Assembly (NCBI GenBank): GCA_964473205.1 | Contig: CAYYOK010000007.1 | Coordinates: forward strand, 1 to 63,702 | Direction of reading: 5' to 3' | From: CAYMRL01 sp964473205 | GTDB taxonomy: Bacteria; Deinococcota; Deinococci; Deinococcales; Trueperaceae | DNA: 63,702 bases | Shown here: piece after piece, positions 26,004 through 34,154 of the stretch | How the letters are laid out: each line of letters opens with the position of its first letter | How positions within the stretch are numbered: the first letter of the stretch is position 1 | The notes under the pieces: model-generated | The model's database searches: none | Seen by the model: the letters and a program-made list of their open reading frames with translations, nothing else | Told to the model about the DNA's origin: nothing | Made by a program: the position numbers and the translations under genes

Positions 26004-26470
26004 GCGCGCTGAACCGTTCCAACAGCGATAAGCACCGACGACCCTTGACACCGTTCATGGAAGCAGCGGTCGCGGCGCGCTTCGACTCGTACCCGACCGA
26101 GATCCTCCCAGCCATGCTCAGCCTGCGAGAGCTGATCTTCGAGACCGCCGCGAAGACCGACGGAGTCGGCGAGCTGCAGGAGAGCCTGAGATGGGGAGAG
26201 CCCGCCTACCTCACGTCCCAGTCCAAGAGCGGGACGACCATCCGGATAGACTGGAAGGCGAAGGCACCTGATCAGTACGCGATGTACTTCCACTGCCAGA
26301 CCGGCCTGGTCGACAGCTTCAGGAGCATGTTCCCCACCAGCTTCCGCTTCGAGGGGAACCGCGCCCTGATCTTCGGGGTCGCTGAGAAACCGCCGACCGA
26401 TGCCCTCGAGTTCTGTATCGAAGCGGCACTCACCTACCACGCGCGGAAGAAGGCCCCGAAGCTCGCCTAG
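26000..26470 (+). CDS. DUF1801 domain protein
   Basis: This 156-residue protein has a YdhG-like DUF1801 domain: ARFDSYPTEILPAMLSLREL near residue 30, ELQESLRWGEPAYLT near 60, YAMYFHCQTGLVDSF near 92 and a C-terminal helix with ALEFCIEAALTYH. No catalytic residues are known for the family. The GTG start overlaps the DinB stop (GTGA), so the two are coupled. A second DUF1801 gene lies at 50418. Confidence 0.8.
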   Translation: MSALNRSNSDKHRRPLTPFMEAAVAARFDSYPTEILPAMLSLRELIFETAAKTDGVGELQESLRWGEPAYLTSQSKSGTTIRIDWKAKAPDQYAMYFHCQTGLVDSFRSMFPTSFRFEGNRALIFGVAEKPPTDALEFCIEAALTYHARKKAPKLA

Positions 26471-26535
26471 CTCATCCGACCTCTGGCTATCATCTCCCCC
26501 ACTCGAGCCACGGAAAAGCCTAGGGAGGGTTCACC

Positions 26536-26940
26536 ATGAAGATCACGGTCGAGACCACGGTCGCTGCGCCCATCGAGACGGTCTGGCGCGCGTACAACAC
26601 GCCGGAGGACATCGAGCGGTGGAACGCAGCCTCGGACGACTGGCACACGACGGCCTCCGCCGTCGACCTGCGTCCGGGCGGCGAGTTCTCGTCGCGGATG
26701 GAGGCGAAGGACGGCAGCGTCGGATTCGACTTCGCGGGGACCTACACGAAGGTCGTCGAGAACGAGCTGATCGAGTACTCTTTTGGCAACCGAGAAGCCA
26801 CGGTCGAGTTCGACGAGGTTCCGGGCGGAGCCAGGGTAAGAGTGACCTTCGACGCCGAGGAGGAGAACCCCGTCGACATGCAGCGCGCCGGCTGGCAGGC
26901 GATCTTGGACAGCTTCAAGCGCCATGTCGAAGGCGAATGA
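26536..26940 (+). CDS. SRPBCC/AHSA1 domain protein
   Basis: This 134-residue AHSA1-type protein reads MKITVETTVAAPIETVWRAY then NTPEDIERWNAAS, a central DLRPGGEFSSRMEAKDG and EFDEVPGGARVRVTFDAE, ending in a helix AGWQAILDSFKRHVEGE. It is a compact ligand-binding fold without recognisable catalytic residues. AGGGAGG lies six bases before the ATG. It is the second of two AHSA1 proteins within 2 kb and is followed after 42 bp by a DinB gene, a common pairing in Gram-positive and Deinococcota genomes. Confidence 0.85.
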   Translation: MKITVETTVAAPIETVWRAYNTPEDIERWNAASDDWHTTASAVDLRPGGEFSSRMEAKDGSVGFDFAGTYTKVVENELIEYSFGNREATVEFDEVPGGARVRVTFDAEEENPVDMQRAGWQAILDSFKRHVEGE

Positions 26941-26982
26941 GGCTCTGAACGACGAGAGACTCTCGAAGCGAAGGAGCGAACC

Positions 26983-27492
26983 TTGCCGGGATACCGAATC
27001 GAGCCTCTCGCAGGCTACACGCCCGCCATCGGGCGACTCGTCGACATGATGACGTACGCGCGGTCGGTCCTGCTCCGCGACATCGCCGGGCTCTCACAGT
27101 CGGACCTCGACCACCTGCACGACCCTGGCAGCAACACTATCGGAGCGCTACTGATGCATGTCGCCGCGGTCGAGTGCGACTACCAGGTCCTGACCTTCGA
27201 GGAGCGCGAGTGGCCCGACGAGGTGGCCGCCCCCTGGCGCTCCGCCCTGGAGCTGGGCGACGCAGGTCGTCGTGACATCAGAGGACGACCCCTCGAGACG
27301 TACCTCTCGACCCTGGCCGAGACGCGAGCCGCGACGCTCGAGGCTCTGGCCCAGCGCGACGACGACTGGCTCGCACGGCCGCTGGTGACGATCCCCGAGA
27401 TGAACGCTCACTGGGCCTGGTTCCACACGATGGAAGACGAGATCAACCATCGGGGCCAGATCCGCTGGCTGCGAGCTCGGCTACCCTCCTGA
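26983..27492 (+). CDS. DinB family protein (DUF664-like)
   Basis: This 169-residue DinB-fold protein has metal-type histidines in LLMHVAAVECDY (near 52), in WAWFHTMEDEINHRGQIRWL (about 145-164) and the conserved final NHRGQI. The start is a TTG at 26983 with AAGGAG nine bases upstream. It lies one base upstream of the GNAT gene at 27494, so the two are probably one unit. Function is unknown beyond the family link to thiol-related or detoxifying enzymes. Confidence 0.85.
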   Translation: MPGYRIEPLAGYTPAIGRLVDMMTYARSVLLRDIAGLSQSDLDHLHDPGSNTIGALLMHVAAVECDYQVLTFEEREWPDEVAAPWRSALELGDAGRRDIRGRPLETYLSTLAETRAATLEALAQRDDDWLARPLVTIPEMNAHWAWFHTMEDEINHRGQIRWLRARLPS

Positions 27493-27493
27493 C

Positions 27494-28051
27494 ATGCAGG
27501 TCGACATCTACCCCGCCACCGACAGGTTCGACGACTTCGCCACCGTCGTCGGGCCCAAGACCGGCAAAAACGGCTGCTGGTGCATGGCCTACCGCAGGTC
27601 CGGCCTGGGCGCGGACGAGCGCATCGAGTACATGCGCAGGGAGTGCTCGGCGAAGCCCGGCCCTGGGGTGCTGGCCTACGTCGATGGCGCTCCGGCCGGC
27701 TGGTGCTCGGTCGCCCCGCGCTCCACCTACCAGCGCTTGGTGAACTCGAGGACCATCCCCCGCGTCGACGAGCGCGACCCATGGTCAGTCGTGTGCTTCG
27801 TTGTGCGCGCCGGCTTCCGCCGGCAAGGCCTGATGCACTACCTGCTGGAGGGCGCTGTCGACCACGCCCGCCGGATGGGCGCCGAGGTCGTCGAAGGCTA
27901 CCCAGCCGACCCCGGCGAGGGCCGCATCGACGTCACCTCGGGCTACGTCGGCACCACGCGCCTGTTCGAGGCTCACGGCTTCACCAGAGCCGTCCAGACC
28001 TCCGGCGTGAGCGGCGGCAAGCCACGCTGGGTCATGCGCCTCGAGCTCTAG
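27494..28051 (+). CDS. GNAT family N-acetyltransferase
   Basis: This 185-residue acetyltransferase starts with a segment containing GKNGCWCMAYRRS (residues about 24-36). It then has PGVLAYVDGAPAGWCSVAPR near 55 and the acetyl-CoA site VVCFVVRAGFRRQGLMHYLLE (about 97-117, R-R-Q-G pattern). A C-terminal GYVGTTRLFEAHGFTRA follows. The acceptor is not deducible. It follows the DinB gene by one base. The activator-type repeat at 28063 starts 11 bp after its stop. Confidence 0.85.
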   Translation: MQVDIYPATDRFDDFATVVGPKTGKNGCWCMAYRRSGLGADERIEYMRRECSAKPGPGVLAYVDGAPAGWCSVAPRSTYQRLVNSRTIPRVDERDPWSVVCFVVRAGFRRQGLMHYLLEGAVDHARRMGAEVVEGYPADPGEGRIDVTSGYVGTTRLFEAHGFTRAVQTSGVSGGKPRWVMRLEL

Positions 28052-28062
28052 CGGATCAGCGA

Positions 28063-28096
28063 TTTAAACCAGAGTTAAGACGCGCCTGTATAGCCT
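28063..28096 (+). promoter_or_regulatory. Candidate 11-bp direct-repeat activator site and -10 box
   Basis: TTTAA at 28063 and GTTAA at 28074 are 11 bp apart. Twelve bases later comes TAGCCT (28091-28096), a TANNNT -10 box. There is no TTGACA-like -35 box; the second repeat half occupies that position. The FG-GAP lipoprotein gene starts at 28182. The layout matches SARP/BTAD activator sites in principle. Confidence 0.5.
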
Positions 28097-28181
28097 CGAT
28101 CAGACTCCGACCGAGTCGAGCCAACTCTGAGTGCCTCGAGAGCGCAGCACGCCGATCGAGGCGCCGAGGAACGAGGACCTC

Positions 28182-29426
28182 ATGCGCGTCTCCCGGTCTG
28201 TCTCGATCATCGCTCTCGGCGCACTGCTGTTCCTGGCAGCTTGCGGCGGCGGCACCAACGAACCGCCCGGCGGCGACGGCCCTTACGTTCGGACCCAGAA
28301 GCTGACCGCATTGGACGCCGCGGCCCAAGACTTCTTCGGTTACCTGAGGAGCGTAGCGGTGGACGGTAACCGGATCCTCGTCGGTGCTCACAACAAGGAC
28401 GACCGCACCGGCGCGGCCTACGTCTACGAGCTGCAGGGCACGACGTGGACCCAAGTCCAGAAGCTCGAGGGCGAAGGCGTCGAAGTCGACGATGCCTTCG
28501 GGCATGCGGTTGCTCTGAGCGGCGACTACGCGTTCATAGCAGCGCAGCGCACGGAGAACGGCGGGCATCTCTCCGCGGGCGCCGTGTACGTGTTCCAACG
28601 CGTCGCGGGCACTTGGACCCAGGTCGACATCCTGCGGGCTCCAGATCCTTCTCAAAGCGCCTGGTTCGGTTGGGCGATCGACACCGACGGCGACCGAGTA
28701 CTCATAGGCGCGTACGCCTCAGGTCCGGCGCGCGGCTCGGCGTACTTCTTCCACTTAGAAGAGGGCGAGTGGGTGCTGCGAGACAACGTCCAAGCATCGG
28801 ACGCCGCGGCCGAGTCCTACTTCGGTGTGGACGTGGCGATCGAAGGCAACATGGCCATCGTCGGGTCGTGGGCGAACGCTACGAACGGTATCCAATCAGG
28901 CGCCGCCTACGTCTTCGAGTTCGACGGTGAGAACTGGACCGAGACAGCCAAGCTGACACAGCAGAACCCGGCAGCCGGTGACCGGTTCGGCAACGCGCTC
29001 GCCATGTCCGGCGAGTACGCGATCATCGCGGCACCCGGTGACGGCGATAACGGCGTGAACTCGGGCTCGGCACGAGTCTTCCGCTTGCAGGCCGGCACCT
29101 GGACCGAGGTAGCTACGCTGCTCGCCAGCGGCGGCAGCGCCAATGACCAGTTCGGCACCAGCATCGCGATGGACGGCGACTACGCGGTCATCGGCACCTT
29201 CCGGTTCGAGCTGGCCTCGACCGTAGCCTCGGCCGCCTACGTCTTCGAACGCGACGGCACGACCTGGACCGAGGTCGATCGTCTCGTGTCGGGGAGCGGC
29301 CCTGGCGACTACTACGCGATGTCAGCAGCCATGGATGGCAACTGGCTCGTGCTCGGCGCCCCGCGCGACAGCGAGCGCGCTACATATGCTGGGGCCGCCT
29401 TCGTCTACGCCAGGAGCGACGAGTAG
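28182..29426 (+). CDS. FG-GAP repeat lipoprotein
   Basis: This 414-residue exported lipoprotein has a signal ending in the lipobox LAAC (Cys about residue 23) and a GGGTNEPPGG linker. At least six repeats of about 55 residues follow, each with an FG/YFG turn, an AVDGNRILVGA- or ALSGDYAFIAA-like strand and GAAYVYELQG.TWTQV. These FG-GAP/integrin-like blades form a beta-propeller used for surface binding; the ligand is unknown. The ATG at 28182 is chosen because the signal peptide begins there and GAGG lies just upstream. It is one of the genes with the 11-bp repeat near its promoter. Confidence 0.85.
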   Translation: MRVSRSVSIIALGALLFLAACGGGTNEPPGGDGPYVRTQKLTALDAAAQDFFGYLRSVAVDGNRILVGAHNKDDRTGAAYVYELQGTTWTQVQKLEGEGVEVDDAFGHAVALSGDYAFIAAQRTENGGHLSAGAVYVFQRVAGTWTQVDILRAPDPSQSAWFGWAIDTDGDRVLIGAYASGPARGSAYFFHLEEGEWVLRDNVQASDAAAESYFGVDVAIEGNMAIVGSWANATNGIQSGAAYVFEFDGENWTETAKLTQQNPAAGDRFGNALAMSGEYAIIAAPGDGDNGVNSGSARVFRLQAGTWTEVATLLASGGSANDQFGTSIAMDGDYAVIGTFRFELASTVASAAYVFERDGTTWTEVDRLVSGSGPGDYYAMSAAMDGNWLVLGAPRDSERATYAGAAFVYARSDE

Positions 29427-29450
29427 CGGACGCGACGCTCGCAGAGACCG

Positions 29451-29484
29451 CTTAATGCGGCTTTAAGGGGTCGTCTCGCAGAAT
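29451..29484 (+). promoter_or_regulatory. Candidate 11-bp direct-repeat activator site
   Basis: CTTAA at 29451 and TTTAA at 29462 are 11 bp apart, followed after 12 bp by CAGAAT (29479-29484), a poor -10 box. The bases from GACC to GGTC around it also form a 10-bp imperfect inverted repeat with a 7-nt loop, so a terminator for the upstream lipoprotein gene is an alternative; there is no T-tract. Confidence 0.4.
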
Positions 29485-29509
29485 GACTCAAGACTAGAAC
29501 GGAGGCCGT

Positions 29510-30412
29510 ATGCGCAAGCTCCTCGCCAGCCTGGTGCTACTCCTACTTCCCGTAGCCCTCGCGACCCACTTCACCGGCACTTACGTCGACCAGCAGAACG
29601 GCGTGTCGCTCACCTTGCAGATGCAGCAGGACGGGACCATTCAGGGCCAGCTCACCGGCCCGAGCGGCAACTTCGAGCTGCAGGGCCAAGGCAACGAGCA
29701 GGGGGCCTGGGGAACGGCGCAGTCCACCCAGGGCATGCTCGGCTTCCAGGCTCAGTTGAGCCAGGACAATCAGACGCTGCAGATCGCGTTCTTCCAGGCC
29801 GATCAGAACAACCAGCCGCAGCAAGTCGGCATGCTCGTGCTTCAGCGCAGCGCGGGCGGACAGCCCGGTATGGGTCAGCCGGGGCAGATGCCGGGCATGA
29901 CGCAGCCCGGAGCCACGCAGCCCGGCTCCTTCCCCACCACACCACAGCAACCGGGCGCTCCGGGTTCGTTCCCCACCGCGCCTCAGCAACCAGGCGCCTT
30001 CCCGACCACACCGCAGCAACCGAGCGCACCCGGCTCCTTCCCCGCCATGCCTCAGCAGCCTGGCGCGAGCCAGCCGGGCATGGGCCAGCAGCCAGGGCTG
30101 GGGCAGCCTGGACTCGGAGGCGCCCAGCCCGCGATGCCGGCCGGCGACTGGAACGGCGCCTTCGTAGGCAACGCCGGCCAACTGGTGATGGCCGTCCAAC
30201 CGTCCGGGCAGCAGGGACAGTACGTCGGCTACTTCGAGGCGGGCGGGCAGCGCTACGAGTTCCAGGCGACTGGCACCGCCGAGTACCTCGAGGGCGTGTA
30301 CCTGGTGAACGGGCAGCAGGTGCCCTTTTACGCCCAGCGGTACGAAGGCGGCGTCTACCTGATCGACGGCAGCGACGGCACCGAGTACATCCTCGCTCCA
30401 GCAGGCAGTTGA
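29510..30412 (+). CDS. Secreted P/Q/G-rich repeat protein
   Basis: This 300-residue protein has a clear signal peptide (LLASLVLLLLPVALA, cleavage about residue 19). Residues 20-115 form a beta-rich domain (FTGTYVDQQNGVSLTLQM, GQLTGPSGNFELQG). Residues about 116-215 are low-complexity, with repeats such as PGSFPTTPQQPGA and QPGMGQPGQMPG, a flexible linker. Residues 218-300 resemble the first domain again (WNGAFVGNAGQLVMAVQP, YVGYFEAGGQRYEFQATG), so two related beta modules flank the linker. GGAGG lies four bases before the ATG. An envelope or matrix role is inferred. Its neighbour is the large regulator, convergent with a 12-bp gap. Confidence 0.8.
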   Translation: MRKLLASLVLLLLPVALATHFTGTYVDQQNGVSLTLQMQQDGTIQGQLTGPSGNFELQGQGNEQGAWGTAQSTQGMLGFQAQLSQDNQTLQIAFFQADQNNQPQQVGMLVLQRSAGGQPGMGQPGQMPGMTQPGATQPGSFPTTPQQPGAPGSFPTAPQQPGAFPTTPQQPSAPGSFPAMPQQPGASQPGMGQQPGLGQPGLGGAQPAMPAGDWNGAFVGNAGQLVMAVQPSGQQGQYVGYFEAGGQRYEFQATGTAEYLEGVYLVNGQQVPFYAQRYEGGVYLIDGSDGTEYILAPAGS

Positions 30413-30424
30413 GGTCAGGCCCGA

Positions 30425-33178
30425 CTAGGAGGGCTCCAGAGCAGCGAGCGTCTCGGGCAGCGGCTCGAGCCCCAGCTCGTCGCTGAGCCGCCGCTTGAAC
30501 TCGGCGAAACGGCGCTGCGCCTCGCGCACCCTGCCGCGCTCCATCAGGCGCTGCAGCAGCGAGCGCAGCGCCTCCTCGTTCAGGGGGTCGAGCTCGAGGA
30601 CCCTCGACAGGTAGGTCACGGCGCGCGCCGGCGCGGCTGCCTCGGCCGCCTCGCACAGCAGAGAGACGACCCGCTCCCGCAGCGAGCTCCTGTGCTCCTC
30701 GATCACGTCGAGCGTGAGCCCGGCAGCGAAGGGCTCCTGGTAGAGGGTCGAGACCCGCTCGGCGTCGCCGGCGGCCAACGCTCGCAGCAGCTCCGCGTGA
30801 TCGGATCTGACGCGCCGCAGCCCGTCCTCGTGCACGTACGCCGGGACGCCCCAGGGCTCGAGGACCCGCCGCATCAGGCTGATCTGCACGCCCATGTTGT
30901 TGCGCTGCTTGGCCTGGTCGACCTCGGGCCAGACAGCCTCCGCGACCTCCTCGCGAGTCAGGCCCAGCGTGAACAGCGCGATCAGCTGCTTGTGGCGATC
31001 GGTCAGCTCGAGCTTCCGTCCGGCGAACAGCAGCTCGTTGGCGCCGAGAAGCCTCAGCTCGAGGTCGGGGAGCTCCTCCAGCCTCAGAGCGATGGCGTCC
31101 TTCCAGCCGGAAGACAGCACGGCGTCGAGGGGGTAGTGGCGCGCCAGCTCGGGGCGGTCGCGGGGCAGCTGCTCGATCGGCACGAGCCCCGGCAGCAGCC
31201 TCGCGCCGGCGGTCGTGACCGCCTGAAGCGCCTCCAGGTCCGCCGCCGACCGGGTCACGGCGTAGCGCGCGGCCAGAAGGAAGAGCCGATAACCCCTGGG
31301 TGAATAGGTCACCAGCGCGGCGTCGATGACGCCCAGAGCCTCGCCCTCGGAGCCGTGCTGCGCCAGCCGCCTGGCGTAGGCAGCGGTGGCCAGAGCCGGC
31401 GCCGGCACCTGCTGGTAGTAGGCCATCGCTTCGGCCAGCGGAGCTCCGGGCGGCAGCGCGTCGATGGCGTACATCGCGATCGCGTCGATGGTGTAGTCGG
31501 CGCTCCAGGCCTTGGCGGTCTCCAGCAAGCCCGGGAACGCCTGCACTTCCCCGTCGAGCGCGGCGAGCGCGGCACGCGCCTCTAAGCCCACCAACGGGTT
31601 CGAGCGTTCGCCTCGCACCGCCTCCTCCAGGTAGGAGCGCGCGCTGGCGAGGTCCCCGGCCCAGGCGTACAGCATGGCTATGTCGCGGCACTGGCCGGGA
31701 GCGTCGCTCGGATAGAGGCGCCAGACCGAAGGGAGCGTCCGCATCTGAGCTGCGAGCCTGCCGTCGTAGTCGCCGTGCTCGTCCCAGCGGTTGAGCGCGA
31801 GGTTGATCTGCATCCCGCTCCTGAACGGACTGTCCTCCGGCATCACCGCCAGCGCCCGCTCGAGCTTGACCGACGCTGCCGAGTAGTCCTGCCTGACGAT
31901 GTCGACGAAGGACGAGTCCGAGAGGAACCTGCCGGCCAGCTCCGGGTCGACGCGATCGAGCAGCGCCTCGCCCCTTGCGATCACCTCAGCCACCTGATCG
32001 GCGTCCACCAGGGCGAGCGACCAGCACAGCTCCTTCAGGGCGAAGACCTCGTCGTCCGGCAGCAGGCGAGGTGAATCGGCAGCCAGTCCAGCGCGGAGCC
32101 TGATGGTCGCCTCGCGGTGCTGACCGAGCACCTTGTGTGCCGAGCCGGCGGTGATGTGGCGCAGGGCGGTGGGCGGCGCTGCGACCTTGGCGTCCCAGCG
32201 CAGGAACGCCTCGGGAGCCTGCCTGTGCAGCTGCGACCTCGGGGCCTCGAGCAGCTCGGCCAGCCCGGCCACCTCGCCCAGGCGCTCGAGCGCCTCACCG
32301 TAAAGCAGCTTGGGAAGGCGCTGCTGCGCCATCTCGAGCGCTGCCAGCGCCTCCTGCCGGTAGGCGTTGACCATCGATTCGGCGACCAGGGCGTGCAGCC
32401 GGTAGCCCGACTCGCCGAGCTGCACGAAGCCAGTGGCCGAGAGGCGAGCGGTCGCGGGCACGGCGGCCTCGGCCGGAAGCTGCGGCAGCGTGGCCAGCAG
32501 CAGGGCCTCGGTCCACTCCTGCTCCGACAGGCTGGCCTTCATGCCGCTGAGCAGCGCGACCTCCTCGGGCAGGTCGCCGGTGAGCGACGCGAAGTGCAGC
32601 GGCAGCGGCCAGCCGTTGGCTCGGCTCCACAGGCGCCTGGCCCTGACGGCATCGTCGAAGAGGCCGGCCGCTTCGCTCTCCGTGAAGCCCAGGTCGTCGG
32701 CGTGCAGTTGCGTGAGCCGGCCTGAGGTCAGCAGGCGCGGCAGCTCCGACGCTCTCAGCGGCACGCGACTGGCCAGCAGCAGCAGGCCGCGCACGTCCCG
32801 CAGCAACGGGACCAGCGCCTCGTGGTCATCGAGAGATTCGATGTCTTCCAGCACCAGCAAGGTGCGGTCGGTCCAGAGGGTATCCAACAAGGCGCGCCAG
32901 GGCGTGCTGGCCGGCAGCTCCAGCGCGGTCGCGAGCAGCGCGCGCGGCTCGCTGCCACCCGCCGCCAGCCACACGACCCGCCAGCTCTCCCGCTCCAGCC
33001 GCTCTGCCCACTGGCTGGCGAGCACGCTCTTGCCGTAACCGTAGGGAGCCTCCAGCAGCACGACGAAGCCAGCCTCATCGGGCAGCTGCTCCAGCAGACG
33101 CGGGCGAGGGACGTAGCGGCTGTCGACCTGAGGCCGGAAACTCGTGGTGCCGATGGCTCGAGTATAGCCAGGCCCCAC
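30425..33178 (-). CDS. MalT-like ATPase regulator with C-terminal winged helix and BTAD domain
   Basis: This protein of up to 917 residues has an N-terminal STAND-type ATPase (SRYVPRPRLLEQL, Walker A APYGYGKSVLASQW near 44, LLVLEDIESLDD near 107). A long helical repeat region occupies about 250-690. An OmpR-like winged helix lies at about 700-775 (LELRLLGANELLFAGRKLEL, LTREEVAEAVWPEVDQA). A bacterial transcriptional activator domain follows to the end (LYQEPFAAG, AVTYLSRVLELDPLNEEALRSL). It should bind ligand or protein with its repeats and activate promoters through 11-bp direct repeats; such repeats occur at 28063, 29451 and 33190. The start is uncertain: TATACT (33161-33166) lies inside the frame, six bases before an in-frame ATC at 33154. 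Confidence 0.85.
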   Translation of the reverse strand: MGPGYTRAIGTTSFRPQVDSRYVPRPRLLEQLPDEAGFVVLLEAPYGYGKSVLASQWAERLERESWRVVWLAAGGSEPRALLATALELPASTPWRALLDTLWTDRTLLVLEDIESLDDHEALVPLLRDVRGLLLLASRVPLRASELPRLLTSGRLTQLHADDLGFTESEAAGLFDDAVRARRLWSRANGWPLPLHFASLTGDLPEEVALLSGMKASLSEQEWTEALLLATLPQLPAEAAVPATARLSATGFVQLGESGYRLHALVAESMVNAYRQEALAALEMAQQRLPKLLYGEALERLGEVAGLAELLEAPRSQLHRQAPEAFLRWDAKVAAPPTALRHITAGSAHKVLGQHREATIRLRAGLAADSPRLLPDDEVFALKELCWSLALVDADQVAEVIARGEALLDRVDPELAGRFLSDSSFVDIVRQDYSAASVKLERALAVMPEDSPFRSGMQINLALNRWDEHGDYDGRLAAQMRTLPSVWRLYPSDAPGQCRDIAMLYAWAGDLASARSYLEEAVRGERSNPLVGLEARAALAALDGEVQAFPGLLETAKAWSADYTIDAIAMYAIDALPPGAPLAEAMAYYQQVPAPALATAAYARRLAQHGSEGEALGVIDAALVTYSPRGYRLFLLAARYAVTRSAADLEALQAVTTAGARLLPGLVPIEQLPRDRPELARHYPLDAVLSSGWKDAIALRLEELPDLELRLLGANELLFAGRKLELTDRHKQLIALFTLGLTREEVAEAVWPEVDQAKQRNNMGVQISLMRRVLEPWGVPAYVHEDGLRRVRSDHAELLRALAAGDAERVSTLYQEPFAAGLTLDVIEEHRSSLRERVVSLLCEAAEAAAPARAVTYLSRVLELDPLNEEALRSLLQRLMERGRVREAQRRFAEFKRRLSDELGLEPLPETLAALEPS

Positions 33179-33189
33179 GGCGCCCGGCG

Positions 33190-33223
33190 TTTAGGTCGTA
33201 GTTAAGGCAGCGGGGCCTACCGT
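33190..33223 (+). promoter_or_regulatory. Candidate 11-bp direct-repeat activator site and -10 box
   Basis: TTTAG at 33190 and GTTAA at 33201 are 11 bp apart, followed after 12 bp by TACCGT (33218-33223). The site lies between the large regulator and a small plus-strand gene, oriented toward the latter. Being 12-50 bp from the regulator start it could also serve autoregulation. Confidence 0.5.
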
Positions 33224-33263
33224 GTGGACGCTCGGCCAACGCCGCGGGGGGAAGGAGCCAGGG

Positions 33264-33464
33264 TTGCGCCACAACGGAAGCGAGAGCGGGACGGACATCG
33301 AGGAGATCGACCTCGACGAGCTGGACGCGTTCTGTCGGGAGCTCGACGAGCTGGTGCGCGAGGGCCAGGCGACCCTGGAGGACTTCGGGAGGCTCGCCCT
33401 GGCGCATCAGGAGCTGGCCCGACGCCGGACACAGGGAGCGCTAGCTGCCGAGACTGACTCCTAG
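33264..33464 (+). CDS. Small acidic hypothetical protein
   Basis: This 66-residue protein is rich in Glu and Asp and predicted all-helical: IEEIDLDELDAFCRELDELV, then ATLEDFGRLALAHQELARRR. No family is recognised. The TTG at 33264 is preferred because GGAAGGAG lies six bases upstream; an in-frame GTG at 33222 lies inside the proposed -10 box. It is divergent from the BTAD-type regulator and downstream of one of the 11-bp repeat sites, so it could be a target or partner of that regulator. Confidence 0.55.
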   Translation: MRHNGSESGTDIEEIDLDELDAFCRELDELVREGQATLEDFGRLALAHQELARRRTQGALAAETDS

Positions 33465-33558
33465 GAGATCGAGCGTCGCCGCGCGAGCGTCGCTTAAGCT
33501 GAGCACCACCCAGGTCAGGCGGCGGCCCAGAGCCGCCCGACACGACGGCGGAACCGCT

Positions 33559-34146
33559 ATGGCCAACCCTGTTCTGATCGAAGTGCCCGCGACCCTCGCG
33601 ACCGAGCGCCTCGACCTGCGCGCGCCGAGCGCCGGAGACGGCGCCGTGGTCTACGAGGCGGTGTCGGAGTCCTTGCCGGAGCTGCGGCGGTTCCTCGGAT
33701 CGCTGCCGTGGCTGGCCAGCGAGTACACGCTCGACACCGCCGAGGTCTTCTGCCGCACCTCGCAGGCCAGCCACCTCACCCGGACCGATCTCGTCTACCT
33801 CGTCTTCCGGCGCGACACGGGCCGGCTGGTGGGCTGCGTCGGTCTGCATCGCCCCGTCTGGAGCACACCGAAGCTCGAGGTCGGTTACTGGGGTCGCACC
33901 TCCGAGACACGGCGAGGGTTCATGAGCGAGGCCGTGAACGCGCTCGTCGCGATGGCATTCGAGCAGCTCCGCGCAGCGCGCGTCGAGCTGGTGGTCGACG
34001 AGGAGAACGTCGCGTCGCGGCGGGTCGCCGAGCGCTGCGGCTTCGCGCTCGAAGGGGTGCTGAGGAACGAGCGCCGCGCGCCGAACGGCGACCTGCGCAA
34101 CACCTGTATCTACGCGCGGATCGCCAGCCAGGCGCTTCTGGACTAG
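33559..34146 (+). CDS. RimJ/RimL-type GNAT acetyltransferase
   Basis: This 195-residue acetyltransferase follows the RimL pattern: ATERLDLRAPSAGDGAVVYE, LVYLVFRRDTGRLVGCVGLH near 78, KLEVGYWGRTSETRRGFMSEAVNAL near 103-127 (acetyl-CoA loop T-R-R-G-F) and ENVASRRVAERCGFALEGVLRNE near 155. Members acetylate ribosomal protein N-termini or small molecules. It is 8 bp upstream of the nitrilase start, but that gene has its own -10 box. Confidence 0.85.
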   Translation: MANPVLIEVPATLATERLDLRAPSAGDGAVVYEAVSESLPELRRFLGSLPWLASEYTLDTAEVFCRTSQASHLTRTDLVYLVFRRDTGRLVGCVGLHRPVWSTPKLEVGYWGRTSETRRGFMSEAVNALVAMAFEQLRAARVELVVDEENVASRRVAERCGFALEGVLRNERRAPNGDLRNTCIYARIASQALLD

Positions 34147-34154
34147 ACTCGCGC

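Noticed and set aside
29445..29475. Inverted repeat at 29445-29475 as a plain terminator
   Set aside because: No T-tract follows, and the half-site spacing matches the 11-bp repeats at 28063 and 33190; kept as an alternative in the site entry.
29652..31691. 679-codon open frame overlapping the secreted protein and regulator genes
   Set aside because: Arginine/alanine-rich shadow of GC-rich DNA; both overlapped genes have recognisable domains.
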